DNA of 64,000 nt from CAYVUB01 sp964454675 (GCA_964454675.1 CAYVUB010000010.1:16805-80804); one strand, 5' to 3'. Counted from the stretch's first letter, positions 1-9,485 are shown. Notes: a model not told the origin generated them from the letters alone. Translations and numbers: made by a program.

Positions 1-72
1 CTTTTTTTGTCCGCAATTACTACAGAAATTTCCGGTAATAGCTTGGCGACAGTTTGAACAATTGGTTTCCAT
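1..72 (-). CDS. Zinc-ribbon protein, N-terminus only (DUF3667-like)
   Basis: The first 24 codons run off the left edge of the window. They encode two CxxC knuckles: METNCSNC at the start, then FCSNCGQ about ten residues later, a classic zinc ribbon ending in CGQ. In Flavobacteriaceae this opening is typical of DUF3667-type membrane proteins, so that is the likely family, but the membrane part lies outside the window. Upstream at 91-98 (minus) there is a near-consensus -7 box, TAATTTAG, which places transcription start just before this ATG and supports it. It is divergent from the DUF2520 gene. Confidence 0.6.
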   Translation of the reverse strand, partial: METNCSNCRQAITGNFCSNCGQKK

Positions 73-263
73 ATAGTTTTTTATAGTTGTCTAAATTAAA
101 CGTTTTTGTGAATTGCCGGAAAAAATTAACAGGCATTTTATCAAACCCTTTAAATTTTGCTTCCTCGTAAAAATTTATAAAACCATGCTTATTCATCTGC
201 AAACACTCAAAAAAACACAACTGTCATCTCTTTTAATTCTTATTTCTTACGTATTTTAGCACC

Positions 264-1031
264 ATGATTACAGCAGTGATTCTTGGTGCCGGCAACGTAG
301 GTACGCATTTATATAAAGCCTTTAGCAAAACCCCGCAGGTAAAGGTCGTTCAATGGTATAACAAAAGTATTGAAACCATTACGCCTTATAAAAATGAGGT
401 AGCTGTTACCAATGAGCTTTCCAGTCTTGTTGAAGCCGATGTGTATATTATTGCCGTGAGCGACGATGCCGTAAAATCCCTGAGTGCAAAACTGCCGTTT
501 GAAAACCGTCTGGTAGTACACACATCGGGGTCTGTAGGAATTTACGATATTGACAAAAAACATCAGCGAGGCGTATTTTACATGCTGCAAACCTTTAGCA
601 AAAATGCCGAAGTAGATTTCTCAAAAGTACCTACCTGCATTGAAGTCATCCGGAAAGAGAATATGCCCACGCTCCGGCTGCTTGCCGATGCGCTTGGCAG
701 CCACAGTTATAAGGTAAATACAGACCAGCGCAAAGCCTTGCATCTTGCGGCGGTATTTGTCAATAATTTTACCAACCAGCTGTATCGCATTGCTCATGAA
801 ATCACGGAATCTCAAGGTGTCGATTTTGGAATTTTAAAACCGCTCATTTTGGAAACAGCACATAAAATTGAACATTTAACACCCTACATGGCGCAAACGG
901 GTCCGGCAAAACGCAACGACAAAAAAACCATGCGCAGGCATTTAAAACTTTTGGATAACAAACACCATAAAGACATCTACGAACTACTAACCGCATCTAT
1001 TCAAAAAACCCATGGAAGACCAAAGTTATAA
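264..1031 (+). CDS. Rossmann-like DUF2520 domain protein
   Basis: A 255-aa protein with an N-terminal NAD(P)-binding Rossmann fold (LGAGNVGTHL at about residues 7-16) and a C-terminal helical DUF2520 domain (HLAAVFVNNFTNQLY at about 160-175, ending in an RNDKKTMRRH stretch). It resembles the F420-dependent NADP reductase/6-phosphogluconate dehydrogenase fold. The substrate is unknown. It overlaps the following kdsC-like gene by 20 bp, so the two are co-translated. The -7-like box TATTTTAG (252-259) ends only 4 nt before the ATG, suggesting a very short leader or none. Confidence 0.85.
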   Translation: MITAVILGAGNVGTHLYKAFSKTPQVKVVQWYNKSIETITPYKNEVAVTNELSSLVEADVYIIAVSDDAVKSLSAKLPFENRLVVHTSGSVGIYDIDKKHQRGVFYMLQTFSKNAEVDFSKVPTCIEVIRKENMPTLRLLADALGSHSYKVNTDQRKALHLAAVFVNNFTNQLYRIAHEITESQGVDFGILKPLILETAHKIEHLTPYMAQTGPAKRNDKKTMRRHLKLLDNKHHKDIYELLTASIQKTHGRPKL

Positions 1032-1542
1032 AACGCTCTTAAACCATATTACCACATTTGTTTTTGATGTGGACGGCGTACTTACAGACGGCACAATTAT
1101 GCTCACAACAAACGGTGAAATGCTAAGAACCATGCATACTAAAGACGGCTATGCCATGAAAGCAGCTCTCGATGCCGGTTTTAATATCTGTGTTATTTCG
1201 GGTGGTTCCAATGAAGGTGTGCGTGTGCGTTTAAGAGGTTTGGGAATTACCGACATCTATCTGGGTGCGCATAATAAAACGGAACAGCTTGACGAATATC
1301 TGGACATCTACAATATTAAGCCGGCGCAAGTAGTATATATGGGCGACGATATTCCTGATTATGAGGCTATGAAACTCGTAGCATTACCTTGTTGTCCGCA
1401 GGATGCCGTTCCGGAAATAAAAGCCGTTTCAAAGTACATTTCGCATAAATATGGAGGAAAAGGCTGCGTGCGTGATATTATCGAACAAGTACTTAAAGCA
1501 CAAGGAAAATGGAACGACAGCCTGTATGCGAAGTATGATTAA
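1012..1542 (+). CDS. kdsC: KdsC-type HAD phosphatase (Kdo-8-phosphate phosphatase-like)
   Basis: A 176-aa HAD hydrolase without a cap domain. The nucleophile motif is FVFDVDGVLTDG (Asp19 and Asp21), motif II is VISGG, and motif III/IV is VVYMGDDIPDYEAM followed by PCCPQDA, the pattern of the KdsC/YrbI subfamily. KdsC releases phosphate from Kdo-8-phosphate in the cytoplasm for lipopolysaccharide core synthesis. Length and motifs are intact. The start overlaps the upstream DUF2520 gene. In related genomes I would expect the UbiA prenyltransferase gene to follow directly; here two secreted repeat proteins intervene. The exact sugar substrate is inferred from the family. Confidence 0.85.
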   Translation: MEDQSYKTLLNHITTFVFDVDGVLTDGTIMLTTNGEMLRTMHTKDGYAMKAALDAGFNICVISGGSNEGVRVRLRGLGITDIYLGAHNKTEQLDEYLDIYNIKPAQVVYMGDDIPDYEAMKLVALPCCPQDAVPEIKAVSKYISHKYGGKGCVRDIIEQVLKAQGKWNDSLYAKYD

Positions 1543-1617
1543 GACGGAAGATGGAAAACAGAGTGAAATCTAAATCAACAAACAACAACGTTGTGAAACT
1601 TGACATTTTAGGAATTT

Positions 1618-3231
1618 ATGAAAAATATATTTTCAAAAATCACATTACTTCTGATATTATCTTTGATAATGTCCGAAAGTTTAATAGCACAGGAATATAT
1701 TCCGTACAGAAAAGGAAAATTGTGGGGAATTTCTGATGAAAAAGCCAAAATCATTATCAAGCCACAATACGATTCCGTAGTCATTAAATCTACCTCTTTG
1801 TCATATATTTTTGAAACGGTTAAAAATGAAAAGAAAGGGTACATTGTCAATAATCAGGAAATCGTTCCTGCAAAATACGATGCAATAAAAAGTGTCGGAG
1901 GAAATTTATTTTTTGCCTCAAACCGAACCGAAGAGAATTTGTACGTTCAGGATTTTTATACGTCTGACGGAAAAAAACTCTTGAAAAGTCCTGCTTATTT
2001 TGTGGAACAATACGACCTGTCAAACTTTTCTTATTTTTCAGGAGAGCAGACAGACCACAGAGAGCTCATAAAATTCACAGATGAAAAACAGAAAGAATCG
2101 GTTTTTATATGGAATTCCAACCAACAGAAAATCGAAATCTGGCTTTTGAAAAACGTTCATTCCATTGTGCTTAATCCGAAACATTCTCCGAACGGAAAAA
2201 TTCTGATGCACTACAAAAAATCGGACAACAGTTTGCTGGAAGATGTTTATTATACTGTCGAAAACAATAAAATCGTCAAAGCCGAAAAAACAGCCAAACA
2301 ACTCAAAGTAGATTATGACTATTTGGAAAGAGGTTATGAGTCGGTTTCAGAAGGATATTCTTCTTACGGGACAGGAACAGGAAGTGGAACAGAAAGAATG
2401 TTAGGAGACCCTGTTGTTGAATATTCACATCGAGGCGAATCTGGAGGTACCTCACAAAAAATGGTTTATAAAACAGTTACTCTTTTTCCGAAAGACGGGA
2501 AAATTTTTACAGGAAATTATGCAGGCACTAATCTGTCTGAAGGAGTTACTTATTCTTTTCAACCCGAAAAGATAGAAACTAAATCTTCTGTTATAAAATT
2601 TATAGAAAACGATACGGAATATCATTATACGAATTACGTTATTTATAAACTGAACAGGAAAAACGGTTTTTTCTATAAAGAGCCTTATGAAAGAAGCACA
2701 GAATATGACACACTAATTTGGAAACCGGGAATTTCTTCGAGAGATTATTCTGTCTCAAAACCTTACATTATTGTAGGAAATAAAAAAGACAATGTTTTCC
2801 GTTATGGAATAGTTGATATAGACCATCAGATTGTTCTTCCAATCGAATATCAGGAAATAAATCCAAGCGGTATTTCTGCCAGATTTTGGATTACCAAAAA
2901 AAATGATAAATATCAAATTCTTCCGAGAAGAGAAGAGGATTCACAGTGGATTTCCAAAGAATATGATTTGATAGAACTAAAAGAAAGAGAACGATTCTTA
3001 TTGGTAAAAAGAGGCAATAAATATGGAGTTGTTTTTAGAGGAAATGACAGCAAGGACAAGTTCTCTGAATCTGAAAGTTTTTTTGATTACAGAATCCGAA
3101 GGATTTATCGTAAGTTTTATAAAGAAGAAAATGAAAGTAAAAGTCGCATAACACGATTGGAATTGGAAGACGAAAACGGAAAATTTTTAGGTTATGCCCA
3201 CCCGAACGGAACCTTATATTTTGAAGATTAA
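1618..3231 (+). CDS. Secreted WG-repeat protein
   Basis: A 537-aa protein with a signal peptide (residues 1-25, ending SLIAQ) and WG-type beta repeats. The clearest are YRKGKLWGISDEKAKIIIKP near residue 30, RYGIVDIDHQIVLPIEYQE near 395 and KRGNKYGVVF near 465; the middle is less regular and contains a Gly/Ser/Thr-rich segment near 245-255. WG repeats are common in secreted Bacteroidota proteins but have no settled function. It ends 3 bp before the MORN-repeat gene, so the two form one unit. Glycine is mostly encoded by GGA, unlike flanking core genes, which favour GGC/GGT, suggesting the pair was acquired. Confidence 0.75.
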   Translation: MKNIFSKITLLLILSLIMSESLIAQEYIPYRKGKLWGISDEKAKIIIKPQYDSVVIKSTSLSYIFETVKNEKKGYIVNNQEIVPAKYDAIKSVGGNLFFASNRTEENLYVQDFYTSDGKKLLKSPAYFVEQYDLSNFSYFSGEQTDHRELIKFTDEKQKESVFIWNSNQQKIEIWLLKNVHSIVLNPKHSPNGKILMHYKKSDNSLLEDVYYTVENNKIVKAEKTAKQLKVDYDYLERGYESVSEGYSSYGTGTGSGTERMLGDPVVEYSHRGESGGTSQKMVYKTVTLFPKDGKIFTGNYAGTNLSEGVTYSFQPEKIETKSSVIKFIENDTEYHYTNYVIYKLNRKNGFFYKEPYERSTEYDTLIWKPGISSRDYSVSKPYIIVGNKKDNVFRYGIVDIDHQIVLPIEYQEINPSGISARFWITKKNDKYQILPRREEDSQWISKEYDLIELKERERFLLVKRGNKYGVVFRGNDSKDKFSESESFFDYRIRRIYRKFYKEENESKSRITRLELEDENGKFLGYAHPNGTLYFED

Positions 3232-3234
3232 AAG

Positions 3235-4692
3235 ATGAAAAAGATTGTTGTGTTATTTTGGCTGTTGTTTTCTGTTTCGGCTTTTTCCCAAAAGGAACAT
3301 TGGTTTTCTTACAAACCTTCCTTTCCTGATGTGGAGAATTTTGAGGGATTTTTTACCCACAGCTATGATATGGAGCCTTTGGATATTATTGCTATGGCAA
3401 ACGATTCTGAGATTCAGAACACGAGTTTGGGCAGATATGTTTATTTTCCGAAAAAAGACGGACTTTTGGACGGAACGGTTACATTTAGCAATCCGAAGGG
3501 ACAACGTCTTGAAATGCCTTTCGAGAAAGGAAAAGCCAACGGAAAAGCCGTGATATATGACACAAAAGGAAATATTGCTTTAGAAACCCATTACAAGGAC
3601 AACAAGCGAAACGGACTCCGAAAACTCTATTCTTCTTACAGAAGCTATGTGTTTGAGGCTGATTATAAAGATGATAAATTAGTCGGAAAAATCAAAGTTT
3701 ATGAAGAACGATATAATGATAATTGGTATTACCTTTTTCCGAATGATTTGAAAAAAGGAATTGTTGAAGCCTTTGCAGGAGAAGGAATAAAATCAGCAGA
3801 AATTCCGATTGTCAATTCTGATATAATTCACGGCGATGTAAAATATTTTGACAAATCGGGAAAGATTTTTATGACTGTTCCATACAGGTACGGAAATATT
3901 CACGGAATGGTAAATCTGAAAGACAAAGAAGGAAAACCTTGGTATTCGTTACGTTTCAAAAACGGAAAACCAATCGGAAAGCACCTCAAATATCACGATG
4001 ATTTCAAAACTTTGGAACAAGAGGAATATTATGATGAAAACGGAAACAAAACCGGAGTTTGGAAATATTATGACCCAAACGGAAAACTCGAAAAAATCAT
4101 TGATAAATATGAAAATGATTTATTAAACGGATTTGAAAAAACATATTCTAACGGGAAATTACTTACAAAAAATCAATATCAGAACGGAAAAAAGCACGGA
4201 AAATCAATCCAATACAAAAGTATCTCTCAAGAAATTTTAACTGTCAGTTATTATGAGAATGATGTTTATACAAAATATGAGGAATACAAAAACGAAACGC
4301 TTATAATGGTAAGGTTATTAAATAACCGTATAACAGAAAAGACAACTTTTTTTGATAAAAACGGAAATATCATTCAGGAAAATTTTCATAACGAAAAAGG
4401 ACAACATATCGGAAATCATAAAACATACAGTTATGATGATAACCTGAGTCACAGGCTTATGTATGATGAAGATTTTGACGAAAACGGGAAGAAAACAAGA
4501 GCCTATACGTTTCAAACAGACGGAAGTTATTCCAAAATGTATTTTTCAAACGGAAAACAACACGGAAAACAGATAAACTACTCTGCATATAACAACAAAA
4601 CCATAGAAAGCTATTATTGGCAGGGTAAAAAAGTTTCGGAAGAAGAATTCAACAATCTTTCAGAATCTGAAAAAAAGCAAATAGAACCATAA
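3235..4692 (+). CDS. Secreted MORN-type (YwqK-like) repeat protein
   Basis: A 485-aa protein with a signal peptide (about 1-18, ending SAFSQ) followed by tandem beta-hairpin repeats of the MORN/YwqK antitoxin type. Examples are GLLDGTVTFSNPKGQ near 81, NGKAVIYDTKGN, NGLRKLYSS, NGNKTGVWKYYDPNGK near 275 and NGKQHGKQINYSA near the C-terminus. In Bacteroidota such repeats occur in envelope proteins; the antitoxin name should not be read as function. It follows the WG gene after 3 bp. By eye about six in seven glycine codons are GGA, a strong bias that also marks repeat structure (NGK encoded by AACGGAAAA many times). Confidence 0.75.
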   Translation: MKKIVVLFWLLFSVSAFSQKEHWFSYKPSFPDVENFEGFFTHSYDMEPLDIIAMANDSEIQNTSLGRYVYFPKKDGLLDGTVTFSNPKGQRLEMPFEKGKANGKAVIYDTKGNIALETHYKDNKRNGLRKLYSSYRSYVFEADYKDDKLVGKIKVYEERYNDNWYYLFPNDLKKGIVEAFAGEGIKSAEIPIVNSDIIHGDVKYFDKSGKIFMTVPYRYGNIHGMVNLKDKEGKPWYSLRFKNGKPIGKHLKYHDDFKTLEQEEYYDENGNKTGVWKYYDPNGKLEKIIDKYENDLLNGFEKTYSNGKLLTKNQYQNGKKHGKSIQYKSISQEILTVSYYENDVYTKYEEYKNETLIMVRLLNNRITEKTTFFDKNGNIIQENFHNEKGQHIGNHKTYSYDDNLSHRLMYDEDFDENGKKTRAYTFQTDGSYSKMYFSNGKQHGKQINYSAYNNKTIESYYWQGKKVSEEEFNNLSESEKKQIEP

Positions 4693-4720
4693 ACAACAAA
4701 CAACTTAACAACAAACGCCC

Positions 4721-5617
4721 TTGAACATCCTTAATCTTATCCGCTGGAAAAACCTTGTCATGATTGCCCTTGTGCAAGTGCTGATTAAATACGCTTTATT
4801 TGAACCGTTTAATGTTGATATTACTTTAAACTGGTTTGGTTTCTTATTACTCATACTGGCAACGGTTTGCCTGGCTGCCGCAGGAAATATCATCAACGAT
4901 ATTTACGATATTGAAACCGATACCGTCAACAAACCCGATAAAATCATCATAGGCAGGCACATTTCAGAAAAAACTGCCAATACCTTGTTTATCGTTTTTA
5001 ATGTGATAGGCGTTGGCATTGGGTTTTATTTGTCGCATTTGGTGGGTCGCAGCGGCTTTTTTGCACTGTTTGTCATTATTTCGGCATTATTATATGTGTA
5101 TGCGTCCTATCTGAAACAAACTTTATTAGCAGGAAATATCGTGATTTCAATTCTCGTCGCAATGAGCTTGATTATCGTGCCTCTTTTTGAACTTCTGCCT
5201 GCCATTACCTCTGAAAATCAAGTTACGCAGGTAACATATTTTAAGATTGTGATGAATTATGCCGCCTTTGCTTTTGTCATCAATCTGCTGCGCGAAATAG
5301 TCAAAGACATAGAAGATATTGACGGCGACTATAAAGCCGGCATGAACACTTTACCCATTGCCATAGGCAGAGACCGTGCCGGAAAAATCATTTTTGCATT
5401 GTCATTGCTGCCGTTATTGGGCGTGATTTATTATATGATGACCTATTTATATAAATACCAGTTGGCCATCGGGTATTTTTTAGTATTGATTATTGCGCCT
5501 CTTATTTATATCAGCATCAAATGCTTTAATGCCAAAACCAAAAAACACTACCGCCATATTAGTATGATGATAAAGTTGGTCATGCTTACCGGCATGTGCT
5601 CTATGTTTTATATATGA
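4721..5617 (+). CDS. UbiA-family prenyltransferase (geranylgeranylglycerol-phosphate geranylgeranyltransferase-like)
   Basis: A 298-aa polytopic membrane enzyme. The first Asp-rich motif is NIINDIYDIETDTVNKPDK (about residues 54-72) and the second is DIEDIDGDYKAGMNTLPI (about 193-210), both needed for Mg-prenyl-diphosphate binding in UbiA enzymes. Flavobacterial members are usually annotated as geranylgeranylglycerol-phosphate geranylgeranyltransferase, but the acceptor in bacteria is uncertain. About eight membrane segments are visible. The start is TTG at 4721; no better ATG fits the first helix. It lies immediately ahead of maf. Confidence 0.8.
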   Translation: MNILNLIRWKNLVMIALVQVLIKYALFEPFNVDITLNWFGFLLLILATVCLAAAGNIINDIYDIETDTVNKPDKIIIGRHISEKTANTLFIVFNVIGVGIGFYLSHLVGRSGFFALFVIISALLYVYASYLKQTLLAGNIVISILVAMSLIIVPLFELLPAITSENQVTQVTYFKIVMNYAAFAFVINLLREIVKDIEDIDGDYKAGMNTLPIAIGRDRAGKIIFALSLLPLLGVIYYMMTYLYKYQLAIGYFLVLIIAPLIYISIKCFNAKTKKHYRHISMMIKLVMLTGMCSMFYI

Positions 5618-5670
5618 TTATTTTGAAATAATTCAGGCGTTTCATTTACACTGTTTTTTAATCTGTATAT

Positions 5671-6258
5671 ATGCTCAGACAGTCATTAAAAGATTACCAC
5701 ATTATTTTAGCTTCGGGTTCACCCAGAAGGCAGCAGTTTTTTAAAGATTTGGACATTCCGTTTGAAGTGCGTTTAAAACCTGTAGATGAAGATTATCCGC
5801 CACGGCTGACACATTTTGAAATAAGCGATTATCTGGCACAGTTAAAAACCTTGCCTTTTAAAAATGAGCTAAATGATAACGACATTCTCATTACCAGCGA
5901 TACCATAGTATGGCACAACCAAAAAGCTTTGGGAAAACCTCAAAATAAAGATGAGGCTTATCAAATGCTGAAATCATTGAGTGATGCTACCCACGAAGTC
6001 ATTACATCGGTATGCCTTAAAACCAAAACCTTTGAAAAAACAGTTCACGACATTACTAAAGTGACTTTTAAGGCATTAACCGATAAAGAAATACACTACT
6101 ATATTGATAACTATAAACCTTATGACAAAGCCGGAGCTTACGGCATTCAGGAATGGATAGGTCATGTTGCCGTTACCAAAATTGAAGGCTCCTATTTTAA
6201 TGTCATGGGATTGCCCACACATTTAATTTACAAAACCTTGATGGATATTGTTAACTAA
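5671..6258 (+). CDS. maf: Maf-family nucleotide pyrophosphatase
   Basis: A 195-aa cytoplasmic NTP pyrophosphatase that hydrolyses non-canonical or modified nucleoside triphosphates. The signature LASGSPRRQQFF (about residues 12-23) is the Maf substrate loop. It is followed by a conserved acidic segment (VDEDYPP), the SDTIVWHNQKALGKP motif with its catalytic Asp, and DKAGAYGIQEW near 150. All family motifs are present and the length is normal. It is co-directional with the UbiA gene 53 bp upstream. Which subgroup it belongs to (dTTP/UTP or 7-methyl-GTP type) was not resolved. Confidence 0.9.
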   Translation: MLRQSLKDYHIILASGSPRRQQFFKDLDIPFEVRLKPVDEDYPPRLTHFEISDYLAQLKTLPFKNELNDNDILITSDTIVWHNQKALGKPQNKDEAYQMLKSLSDATHEVITSVCLKTKTFEKTVHDITKVTFKALTDKEIHYYIDNYKPYDKAGAYGIQEWIGHVAVTKIEGSYFNVMGLPTHLIYKTLMDIVN

Positions 6259-6293
6259 TTCAAAAAAAACAACCTAAAATATTAAAGCTGCTT

Positions 6294-6301
6294 TATCTTT
6301 G
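6294..6301 (+). promoter_or_regulatory. Bacteroidota -7 promoter box for the MscS-like gene
   Basis: TATCTTTG matches the TAnnTTTG consensus exactly. The predicted start near 6306 leaves a leader of roughly 23 nt before the ATG at 6329. Confidence 0.5.
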
Positions 6302-6328
6302 TAAGCATTATTTATTTTCACACACACT

Positions 6329-6871
6329 ATGTTTTTTGAAACTTACAAATACCAACTCATCACTACGGTTATCGTATTAATTATATTATTAATACTCAAT
6401 TATATATTTGACAAAGTAGTCTCTCGAATGGCGGTAAAAGGCGGCATCAATAAAGCCCGCGCCCAACTCATAAAACGGTACGGTACAGTTGCCTTAGTTA
6501 TGCTTGGAATACTTATAGAACTGTTTGTTTTTGGTACTGAGGCAAAAGATATTGCGGTTATATTTTCATCGGTTTTTGCTGTGCTTGGCATCGCATTGTT
6601 TGCTATCTGGTCTATTTTAAGCAATGTCACATCGGGGATTATCATGTTCTTTTCATTCCCGTATAAAGTAGGCGATAAAATTCAAATCCACGACAAAGAT
6701 TTTCCTATAGAAGCCGTTATTGAAGATATCAGAGCATTCCAGTTACACCTGCGTTTAGACAACGGCGACTTAGTAACCTATCCCAACAACCTGATGCTTC
6801 AAAAAGCTGTGACACTTGTTGAAAAAAATGCCTTAATCGATAATTTTGATGATGGTACAGATTTGATTTAA
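6329..6871 (+). CDS. Small mechanosensitive ion channel protein (MscS-type)
   Basis: A 180-aa protein with about three membrane helices (residues 10-28, 45-65 and 70-100) followed by the MscS pore-to-beta-domain junction SNVTSGIIMFFSFPYKVGDKIQI (given here only as landmark, about 98-120, key residues GDKI) and a short beta domain with a YPN motif (TYPNNLMLQ). MscS channels open on membrane tension to release solutes during hypo-osmotic shock. At 180 aa this is a minimal form: the C-terminal alpha/beta cage is largely missing. It is followed by a strong intrinsic terminator. Confidence 0.8.
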   Translation: MFFETYKYQLITTVIVLIILLILNYIFDKVVSRMAVKGGINKARAQLIKRYGTVALVMLGILIELFVFGTEAKDIAVIFSSVFAVLGIALFAIWSILSNVTSGIIMFFSFPYKVGDKIQIHDKDFPIEAVIEDIRAFQLHLRLDNGDLVTYPNNLMLQKAVTLVEKNALIDNFDDGTDLI

Positions 6872-6891
6872 ATACCGTTAAATAATCTTTA

Positions 6892-6920
6892 AAACCAGCC
6901 TTTGCGCTGGTTTGTTTTTT
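6892..6920 (+). terminator. Intrinsic terminator after the MscS-like gene
   Basis: Stem AAACCAGC (6892-6899) pairs with GCTGGTTT (6906-6913) around a 6-nt loop, followed by a T-rich run to 6920. Because it covers 6902, the TTG there is not a credible start for the downstream deacetylase. Confidence 0.8.
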
Positions 6921-6952
6921 TATATTTGAACCACCAGCCAAATAATCACGTT

Positions 6953-9463
6953 ATGTATAAACGCTTATCGCTACTTTTTACACTCTGCCTTTTGAGTGTT
7001 TCAATACAAGCCCAGCAACCCAAAAAACCCACAGCTTCAGAAATTCACGAATCCATAAAAAAACTTAATGTTTTGGCTTCGGTATTATATGTAGCGGCAC
7101 ATCCCGATGACGAAAACACACGGCTTATTTCGTATATGGCAAATGACCTCAAAGCACGCGCAGCCTATTTATCCATCACACGAGGCGATGGCGGACAAAA
7201 TTTGATAGGAACTGAACTAAGCGAGCTGTTAGGCTTAATACGAACTCAGGAATTGCTCGAAGCCCGAAAAATTGACGGCGGCGAACAGCTTTTTACACGT
7301 GCCAACGATTTTGGCTTTTCAAAACATCCCGATGAAACCTTAACTATCTGGAATAAAAATGAAGTGTTGGGTGATGTGGTTAGAGCCATAAGAACCTTTA
7401 AACCCGATGTAATCATCAACCGTTTTGACCACCGAAATCCCGGAAGTACACACGGGCACCATACAAGCTCGGCATTGTTGAGTATGGAAGCTTTTGATTT
7501 GGCAAACGACCACACAAAATTTCCCCAACAACTTAAAAATATTACCACCTGGCAGCCAAAACGCTTGTTTCTCAATACCTCATGGCGATTTTACGGCAGC
7601 GAAGAGCAGTTCAATAAAGCAGATAAAACTAATTTACTGGTGTTTGACACAGGCACATATTTTCCGGCGTTGGGCTTGTCAAACAACGAAATATCGGCAT
7701 TGAGCCGCAGTAAACACAAATCGCAAGGATTTGGAAATACCGGAAGCCGCGGCAGTGAAACCGAATACCTCGAACTCTTGAAAGGCGGTTTACCAACCAA
7801 CAAAAACAATCTTTTTGACGGTATTGACACGACGTGGAATCGTGTTAAAGGCGGACAAGCCATTGGAATCATACTTAGTGAAGTTGAAAAGAATTTTGAT
7901 TATCAGAATCCGTCGGCATCAATTCCTCAATTGATTGAAGCTTACAAACTCATTCAAAATATAGAAGACACACACTGGAAAACCGTAAAATCCAAAGACA
8001 TTAAAGATATTATCGTCGCTTGTGCCGGATTGTTCATTGAAGTTACCGCCGAAACCAATCATGCATCGCCGGGCGATAACGTCAAGCTAAAAATAGAAAG
8101 CATCAACCGGAGTCCGTATAACATTACGCTAAGCAGTGTCAACATTCCGTCAGTAAAAACCGTAGTAAACCCAAGCCAAGCACTTGCAAACAATACACGT
8201 TACAATTACAACACAAACAGCACCATTGCCAAAAGCACTGCTTATTCTACACCATACTGGTTAAGCGAAAAAGGCTCATTGGGTATGTATCACGTTGCCG
8301 ATGATTTGCTTATAGGAACGCCGCAAAGCAATCCTGCGCTTACAGCAATTTTTACACTGGATTTTGACGGTTACAGCATGACGTTTGAAAAACCTGTGGT
8401 TTACAAAACCAACCATCCTGTGCATGGCGAAGTTTACAAACCGTTTGAGATTGTTCCTGAGGTTTCGGTAAAAATCACCGAACCTGTGATTATTTTCAAC
8501 AATGATACTCAAAAAGATATTCAGGTAACGGTAAAAGCCCACCGTGATAACATAGACGGCTTTGTAAGCATACAACATCCCGGTAACTGGCAGGTTTTCC
8601 CAAAACAGCAAAAAGTTATTATTGCCAATAAAGGTCAGGAACAGGTGGTAACATTTACCGTCATTCCGCCAAAACAAGAGCACGATGCCGTATTTTTGCC
8701 CGTAGTTACTATTGATGGTGTTACGTTTTCAAAAAAAATGGTAGAAATAGATTATGAGCATATTCCGCATCAAACAGTATTACTGCCAAGTGAAAGCAAG
8801 ACTATTCGTCTGGACATCAAAAAAACCGGTACTCATATAGGCTACATAAACGGTGCCGGCGATATGATTCCCGAAAGTTTAAAACAGATAGGTTATAATA
8901 TTACTACAATTAACCCCGAAACCATAACTGACGAAAGCCTTGCTGCTTTTGATGCTGTCGTTGTCGGGATACGTGCTTACAACACAGTAGAAACCCTGAA
9001 ATTTAAACAGCAACTGCTTTTTGGTTATGTCGCTCAAGGCGGAAACTTGATTGTACAGTACAATACAAATTCAGATTTAAAAACCGATGCATTATCGCCT
9101 TATGAATTGCGGCTTTCCAGAGACCGTGTCACAGATGAAAATTCTGAAGTGCGTTTTATAAATCCCGGTCACGAAGTGCTAAATTATCCTAATACGATTA
9201 CCGAAAAAGATTTTGAAGGCTGGGTTCAGGAACGCGGTTTATATTTCCCCAATGCATGGGCAAAAGAGTTTACTCCTGTCCTATCCATGAATGATAACGG
9301 CGAAACACCCAAAGACGGCAGCCTGCTCATAGCAAAACACGGTAAAGGTTATTATATTTATACCGGATTGAGCTTTTTCAGAGAATTGCCTGCCGGCGTT
9401 CCCGGTGCTTACAAATTGTTTGCAAATATGCTTTCAATAGGAAAAAACTCACAAACAAATTGA
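6953..9463 (+). CDS. Secreted PIG-L (LmbE-like) family deacetylase
   Basis: An 836-aa exported protein. The start at the ATG of 6953 gives a clean signal peptide (MYKRLSLLFTLCLLSVSIQA); an in-frame TTG 51 nt upstream lies inside the terminator hairpin. The PIG-L catalytic domain occupies about residues 35-290, with the zinc motif AAHPDDEN near 49 and the second motif HGHHTSS near 160. Family members remove N-acetyl groups from sugars or related amides. The remaining ~500 residues are beta-sandwich-like, ending in a GATase/ThuA-like region (VVGIRAYNT... YYIYTGLSFFRELPAG). Substrate unknown; export suggests surface or extracellular glycans. Confidence 0.85.
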   Translation: MYKRLSLLFTLCLLSVSIQAQQPKKPTASEIHESIKKLNVLASVLYVAAHPDDENTRLISYMANDLKARAAYLSITRGDGGQNLIGTELSELLGLIRTQELLEARKIDGGEQLFTRANDFGFSKHPDETLTIWNKNEVLGDVVRAIRTFKPDVIINRFDHRNPGSTHGHHTSSALLSMEAFDLANDHTKFPQQLKNITTWQPKRLFLNTSWRFYGSEEQFNKADKTNLLVFDTGTYFPALGLSNNEISALSRSKHKSQGFGNTGSRGSETEYLELLKGGLPTNKNNLFDGIDTTWNRVKGGQAIGIILSEVEKNFDYQNPSASIPQLIEAYKLIQNIEDTHWKTVKSKDIKDIIVACAGLFIEVTAETNHASPGDNVKLKIESINRSPYNITLSSVNIPSVKTVVNPSQALANNTRYNYNTNSTIAKSTAYSTPYWLSEKGSLGMYHVADDLLIGTPQSNPALTAIFTLDFDGYSMTFEKPVVYKTNHPVHGEVYKPFEIVPEVSVKITEPVIIFNNDTQKDIQVTVKAHRDNIDGFVSIQHPGNWQVFPKQQKVIIANKGQEQVVTFTVIPPKQEHDAVFLPVVTIDGVTFSKKMVEIDYEHIPHQTVLLPSESKTIRLDIKKTGTHIGYINGAGDMIPESLKQIGYNITTINPETITDESLAAFDAVVVGIRAYNTVETLKFKQQLLFGYVAQGGNLIVQYNTNSDLKTDALSPYELRLSRDRVTDENSEVRFINPGHEVLNYPNTITEKDFEGWVQERGLYFPNAWAKEFTPVLSMNDNGETPKDGSLLIAKHGKGYYIYTGLSFFRELPAGVPGAYKLFANMLSIGKNSQTN

Positions 9464-9485
9464 GGAGTGAAAAACGTTATGAGTT

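Noticed and set aside
20..220. 66-codon minus-strand ORF at the left edge
   Set aside because: It overlaps in another frame the well-supported zinc-ribbon start at 72, and a -7-like box (91-98) lies inside it. No recognisable protein features.
1551..1736. 61-codon plus-strand ORF between kdsC and the WG gene
   Set aside because: It overlaps the WG-protein signal peptide in another frame and has no coding features.
3235..4692. Toxin-antitoxin system based on YwqK similarity
   Set aside because: The repeats match the YwqK type, but the protein is secreted and there is no toxin-like partner; the label reflects fold similarity only.
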